From assembly GCA_021800795.1 (NCBI GenBank), contig JAJYYO010000021.1, forward strand, positions 1 through 61,874: a stretch of DNA of 61,874 nucleotides, written 5' to 3'. Made by a program: the position numbers and the translations under genes. Numbering within the stretch: the stretch's first letter is position 1; each line of letters starts with the position of its first letter. Source of the DNA: Pseudomonadota bacterium (GTDB lineage: Bacteria > Pseudomonadota > Gammaproteobacteria > Burkholderiales > Gallionellaceae). Shown here in pieces: positions 58,637 to 61,874 of the stretch. A model generated the notes under the pieces. That model had not been told where the DNA came from. It saw nothing but the letters and a program-made list of their open reading frames with translations, and searched no databases.

Positions 58637-59110
58637 TCACGGACGGGTTTTGGGTTTGCGTTGTTCCGGGCGGAGCCTCGGGGCGAGCAGTTCATCGGCG
58701 CTATCCGCATCCAGCGGATTACCCGCTGCGTCTTCCATCGGCTGCTCGTAATCGTTCCAGCCGCGCACCCCTGTCCTGAGCGATACCACGTTGCTGTAGC
58801 CCATGCTCATCATCATGTCGGCGGCCAGCACGGAGCGTTTGCCGGAGCGGCAGATCACCACGATGTCCTGATCGCGTGCGCCTGCCAGCAAGGGCAGCGT
58901 TTCGTCGTAATCCCACTCGCAGGATTGCTCCAGCACACCGCGCGGCACGTTGATCGAGCCAGGAATATGCAGCGTCTCGAATTCCGCCGGTTCGCGCACA
59001 TCGAGCAGTACAGGCTTGTTGCCTGCCGCCAGCGAACGGCTCAAATCCCACGGCATGATTTCCTTCACGCGCGCCAGCGCCTCGGCAATCAGATCGTCAT
59101 ATCCCGGCAT
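58637..59110 (-). CDS. Rhodanese-domain protein
   Basis: The 157-residue single-domain sulfurtransferase starts MPGYDDLIAEALARVKEI, a helical lead. The rhodanese domain has LLDVREPAEFETLHIPG and active-site Cys in VVICRSGKRS (about 96). The tail from about residue 130 is charged and ends RKPKTRP. It may transfer sulfur or act in redox sensing. It is a separate transcript from the pigment genes. Confidence 0.9.
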   Translation of the reverse strand: MPGYDDLIAEALARVKEIMPWDLSRSLAAGNKPVLLDVREPAEFETLHIPGSINVPRGVLEQSCEWDYDETLPLLAGARDQDIVVICRSGKRSVLAADMMMSMGYSNVVSLRTGVRGWNDYEQPMEDAAGNPLDADSADELLAPRLRPEQRKPKTRP

Positions 59111-59187
59111 CCCTACCCTACCCTACCCTTTCTCAAATTCTGTAATCAACCCGCAGGTATTGTATGCGAAATTGCCGGCTTGCCTTG

Positions 59188-60213
59188 CTAATCGCCAAAC
59201 CAGAATGAACTACCCTTCATCAGGAACTCTACGTATGACATGTAATGCGATCCGTCGCAGGAAAACGTAAGGCTTATCGTGCCATTAAAAATATTGATCG
59301 AGGCAGTACGCAGATAAAACGTTGGATCAGACGTTCGCAATGATTGCATTGTGGACAATATTCTTGGAATATCGCTTTGTGGAATTTCCGCATTCGATGG
59401 GTAAGGTCGCGAAGGAAAAATCAGGCAAATGTCCGGATCGCTCAGCGCGTCCTGTTCCAGCAAGCGGTAGCGGTATGGATCGTCCTCAGTCCAGATTGTC
59501 AGCAGGCTGCTTGAGAAATGCAATATGCACTGAAACACGCCGCGATCCGTGAACAATTCTTCCAGTATTGGCATGACCAGCTCAAAGTTCTTATCCAACA
59601 TGCTTTCGACGCGCGATTGCAAAAACACCGTATTTCTTATTGCCTGATCGCCTTTAAGCTGCCGCCAATAACCCGGCTCATCATAAAGTCCGGAAGTCAC
59701 AGGCAAGTGCCGCAAGTCAAAATCGGCTCCCAGAAAGCCCATTAACTTCCCATCCTTGCGCACAGCCTGCAACGCCGTCAGTGAAGGACGTCTCTTTCGT
59801 AAACTGATATAAGCGTCCGATAACAAAAAACCCCAGGAAGGCATCGCTTCCTTCATATACGGCCGTTGCGACCTGTCTCGGCCGAAGTGATCCGGATTAA
59901 ACCCGTCAGGACCAAAATTGTCGCTGATTTGCAGGCCTGAATGGTCAACGCAATACAAAAAATCGCAGTATGGAATTTCGGGATAGCCATTCAGAATCAC
60001 CCCGTTCAGGCTTTCCCGGCTTCCCCAGGCCTGCAGACAAGCTTCCGCCAGCTGAGCCATCGGCTCGCGCAGCATCTCTGCCAGCTCTTCACGCTGCAGG
60101 TAAATACTTTCTTTCCATGACTTATCCATGACCTGCCTGACAATAGAAAAGTTGAAAAGTTTCGCAGGGTCATGAAATAAGCCTGAAGGCTCGATTGATT
60201 TTGGTTTCCGCAA
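59188..60213 (-). CDS. PDC/Cache-like ligand-sensor domain protein
   Basis: The 341-residue protein has no membrane segment. The region about 40-170 has the PDC pattern: L-x-E-x-x-x-x-W-G-S-R-E-S-L-N-x-V, Y-P-E-I-P-Y-C-D-F-L-Y-C-V-D-H-S-G, then F-G-R-D-R-S-Q-R-P-Y-M and later L-G-A-D-F-D-L-R-H-L, as in small-molecule binding Cache/PDC sensors. No output domain (HAMP, HTH, kinase, GGDEF) is attached. The C-terminal half has strands ending in FLMKGSSFWFGD. The start is TTG at 60213 or ATG at 60129, the latter with AGGCAGG upstream. Its ligand is unknown. Confidence 0.65.
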   Translation of the reverse strand: MRKPKSIEPSGLFHDPAKLFNFSIVRQVMDKSWKESIYLQREELAEMLREPMAQLAEACLQAWGSRESLNGVILNGYPEIPYCDFLYCVDHSGLQISDNFGPDGFNPDHFGRDRSQRPYMKEAMPSWGFLLSDAYISLRKRRPSLTALQAVRKDGKLMGFLGADFDLRHLPVTSGLYDEPGYWRQLKGDQAIRNTVFLQSRVESMLDKNFELVMPILEELFTDRGVFQCILHFSSSLLTIWTEDDPYRYRLLEQDALSDPDICLIFPSRPYPSNAEIPQSDIPRILSTMQSLRTSDPTFYLRTASINIFNGTISLTFSCDGSHYMSYVEFLMKGSSFWFGD

Positions 60214-60375
60214 TCAAGTCGCGCCTTAAGAATGGGTGAGTTTAAGCACCGGCGGACATTTCTATTTGGGAGAATCCGGACATTACTACTTTGAGCTAAC
60301 AGGTTGCATATCTTGCCTCGTTTTTTTTAGTCAGTTGAGCTAAAATTGCAATACTCATTAAGTCGGATAAATATC

Positions 60376-61608
60376 GTGGCACTCATAGTACAGAAGTACG
60401 GTGGTACATCAGTTGGCAGCACGGAGCGCATTGTGAATGTCGCCAGGCGCATCGCAAAATTCAAGGCGAAAGGTCATCAGGTAGTGGTGGTGCTCTCCGC
60501 AATGAGCGGCGAGACCAACCGGCTGATCGGGCTGGCTCGCGAAATTCAGCAGGATCCTGATCCTCGCGAACTGGATGTCATTATCTCCACAGGCGAGCAG
60601 GTCACAATCGGCCTTTTGGCGATGGCGCTAAAAGAGCTGGGGTTGAATGCAAAAAGTTACACGGGCGGACAGGTCAAGATTCTGACCGACGACGCACACA
60701 CCAAGGCGCGCATCGTCAGCATCGATGAGCAAAGCATTCGTGCCGATCTTGCGAATGACTACGTGGTAGTGGTGGCCGGTTTCCAGGGTATGGACAAGGA
60801 CGGCAATATCACCACGCTGGGGCGCGGCGGTTCTGATACCACGGGTGTGGCGATTGCCGCTGCGCTGCGCGCCGACGAATGCCAGATTTACACCGATGTG
60901 GATGGTGTTTACACCACCGACCCGCGCGTGGTTCCCGAAGCGCGCCGCCTGAAGAGCATCACCTTCGAGGAAATGCTGGAGATGGCAAGTTTAGGCTCCA
61001 AGGTGCTGCAAATTCGCTCGGTTGAGTTTGCCGGAAAATACAAGGTCAAGCTGCGCGTGCTCTCCAGCTTTGAGGAAGAGGGCGAAGGCACACTGATTAC
61101 TTTTGAGGATGAAGACAAAATGGAACAAGCCATTATTTCCGGGATCGCATTTAACCGCGATGAAGCCAAAGTCAACGTGTTGGGCGTGCCGGACAAGCCC
61201 GGCATTGCCTACCAGATTCTGGGCCCCGTCTCCGATGCCAATATCGACGTAGACATGATCATCCAGAACGTCGGCGTGGATGGCACGACGGATTTTTCTT
61301 TCACCGTGCATCGCAATGATTTCAACAAGACCCTCGACATCCTCAATAATGAGGTATTGCCTCACATCGGCGCTCGCCGTGTGATCGGGGACAATAAGGC
61401 GGCCAAAGTCTCTGTGGTAGGCGTAGGTATGCGCTCGCACGTGGGAATCGCCAGCAAAATGTTCCGCACGCTGGCCGAAGAAGGCATCAACATCCAGATG
61501 ATTTCCACTTCGGAAATCAAGATTTCCGTGGTGATCGACGAAAAGTATCTGGAATTGGCCGTGCGCGTCCTCCACAAGGCGTTCGATCTGGATCAGGAAG
61601 AAGTATAA
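60376..61608 (+). CDS. lysC: Aspartate kinase
   Basis: The 410-residue enzyme phosphorylates aspartate, opening lysine, threonine and methionine synthesis. The start is GTG at 60376 (VALIVQKYGGTSVG); the open frame runs ten codons upstream without support. The kinase motif KYGGTSVG, STGEQVTIGL, GRGGSDTTGVAIA and DVDGVYTTDPR are intact. Two C-terminal ACT domains (about 265-410) give feedback control, with VGVDGTTDFSFT in the first. Two tRNA genes follow. Confidence 0.96.
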   Translation: MALIVQKYGGTSVGSTERIVNVARRIAKFKAKGHQVVVVLSAMSGETNRLIGLAREIQQDPDPRELDVIISTGEQVTIGLLAMALKELGLNAKSYTGGQVKILTDDAHTKARIVSIDEQSIRADLANDYVVVVAGFQGMDKDGNITTLGRGGSDTTGVAIAAALRADECQIYTDVDGVYTTDPRVVPEARRLKSITFEEMLEMASLGSKVLQIRSVEFAGKYKVKLRVLSSFEEEGEGTLITFEDEDKMEQAIISGIAFNRDEAKVNVLGVPDKPGIAYQILGPVSDANIDVDMIIQNVGVDGTTDFSFTVHRNDFNKTLDILNNEVLPHIGARRVIGDNKAAKVSVVGVGMRSHVGIASKMFRTLAEEGINIQMISTSEIKISVVIDEKYLELAVRVLHKAFDLDQEEV

Positions 61609-61653
61609 ATAGTTTGACAGGCAGGGGCGTTCCCATTAATATGCGCGGCCTTC

Positions 61654-61746
61654 GGAGAGGTGGCCGAGTGGTCGAAGGCACTCCCCTGCTAAGGGAGCAT
61701 TCGGGGATAACCTGAATCGAGGGTTCGAATCCCTCCTTCTCCGCCA
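61654..61746 (+). tRNA. tRNA-Ser(GCT)
   Basis: The class II tRNA (93 nt) has an acceptor stem GGAGAGG with CTTCTCC (one G-U pair), anticodon arm CTCCC-CTGCTAA-GGGAG with anticodon GCT, a long variable arm and T-arm GAGGG-TTCGAAT-CCCTC. CCA is encoded. It lies 45 bp after lysC. Confidence 0.97.
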
Positions 61747-61787
61747 AGGTAACATGTGTTAAAATGCTGTCGCTTTAGTTTCACACT

Positions 61788-61864
61788 GCGCCCGTAGCTC
61801 AGCTGGATAGAGTACTTGGCTACGAACCAAGGGGTCGGGCGTTCGAATCGCTCCGGGCGCACCA
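61788..61864 (+). tRNA. tRNA-Arg(ACG)
   Basis: The 77-nt tRNA has acceptor stem GCGCCCG with CGGGCGC, anticodon arm CTTGG-CTACGAA-CCAAG with anticodon ACG (wobble A to inosine expected) and an encoded CCA. It lies 41 bp after tRNA-Ser and is probably in the same transcript. Confidence 0.97.
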
Positions 61865-61874
61865 TATTCGGATG

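Overview
The window looks like chromosomal DNA of a betaproteobacterium (Nitrosomonadales/Burkholderiales grade, my inference) with an integrated conjugative element at its left side. Supporting signs are the style of the core genes (lysC with its VALIVQKYGGTS start, rsgA, orn, hemH, pepN), a Neisseria-type Gcr membrane recombinase and a xanthomonadin-like aryl polyene locus. No species can be named from the sequence alone.

Positions 1-13836 are a mobile element, probably an integrated plasmid or ICE whose left part lies outside the window. Its right boundary is sharp: a 45-bp 3' half of a tRNA-Val(CAC) gene at 13792-13836, with no 5' half. The element carries the right end of an IS66-family insertion (1-126), a string of very small leftward genes, and one long leftward conjugation operon. 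In transcription order that operon holds an RHH protein, a 54-residue membrane protein, a TrwB/TraD-type coupling protein, a MOBF (TrwC/TraI) relaxase-helicase, a 90-residue protein, an IcmV/TraX-like protein and a DotA/TraY-like protein, then a small secreted protein. A replication/control pair (AlpA-like HTH and a winged-helix protein with an Asn-rich linker) sits at the right. The noncoding parts are rich in operator-like palindromes, hairpins and a shared upstream motif.

Positions 13959-37149 are mostly housekeeping and lipid/haem genes: pepN, an RND permease with its lipoprotein adaptor, and an outer-membrane beta-barrel. A tight rightward operon (21872-27322) follows: thermostable-hemolysin-like protein, acyl-AMP ligase, haem-oxygenase-like diiron oxidase (HDO), SDR, TPR protein and ferrochelatase, with a nitrobindin-like protein just downstream. 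Its first four genes form a plausible but undescribed lipid-modifying pathway and are my best candidate for a new system. Next come a universal stress protein, orn, a Ste24-like M48 protease, a cytochrome c, phhB, rsgA, a FlK-like thioesterase, a stand-alone GspE/PilB ATPase and AsmA.

Positions 37494-58295 hold a xanthomonadin-like aryl polyene (APE) locus in three blocks. A rightward block has a broken FAD oxidoreductase, a XanB2-like chorismatase, an acyltransferase and a family-2 glycosyltransferase. Two leftward blocks follow: (48970 to 44823) ketosynthase, chain-length-factor-like ketosynthase, dehydratase, ketoreductase and methyltransferase; and (58295 to 50488) ACP, membrane protein, ligase-dehydratase fusion, acyltransferase, LolA-like protein, MMPL exporter, polysaccharide deacetylase and PAP2 phosphatase. 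A 203-bp MITE-like element sits exactly between the two ketosynthase genes and encodes the last five residues of the first. Between the blocks lie an ABC transporter, CsbD, a small lipoprotein and Gcr.

The right end (58637-61864) holds a rhodanese, a PDC/Cache-like sensor protein, aspartokinase and tRNA-Ser(GCT) and tRNA-Arg(ACG). Three kinds of dispersed palindromic repeat occur along the chromosome part, some inside coding sequence.
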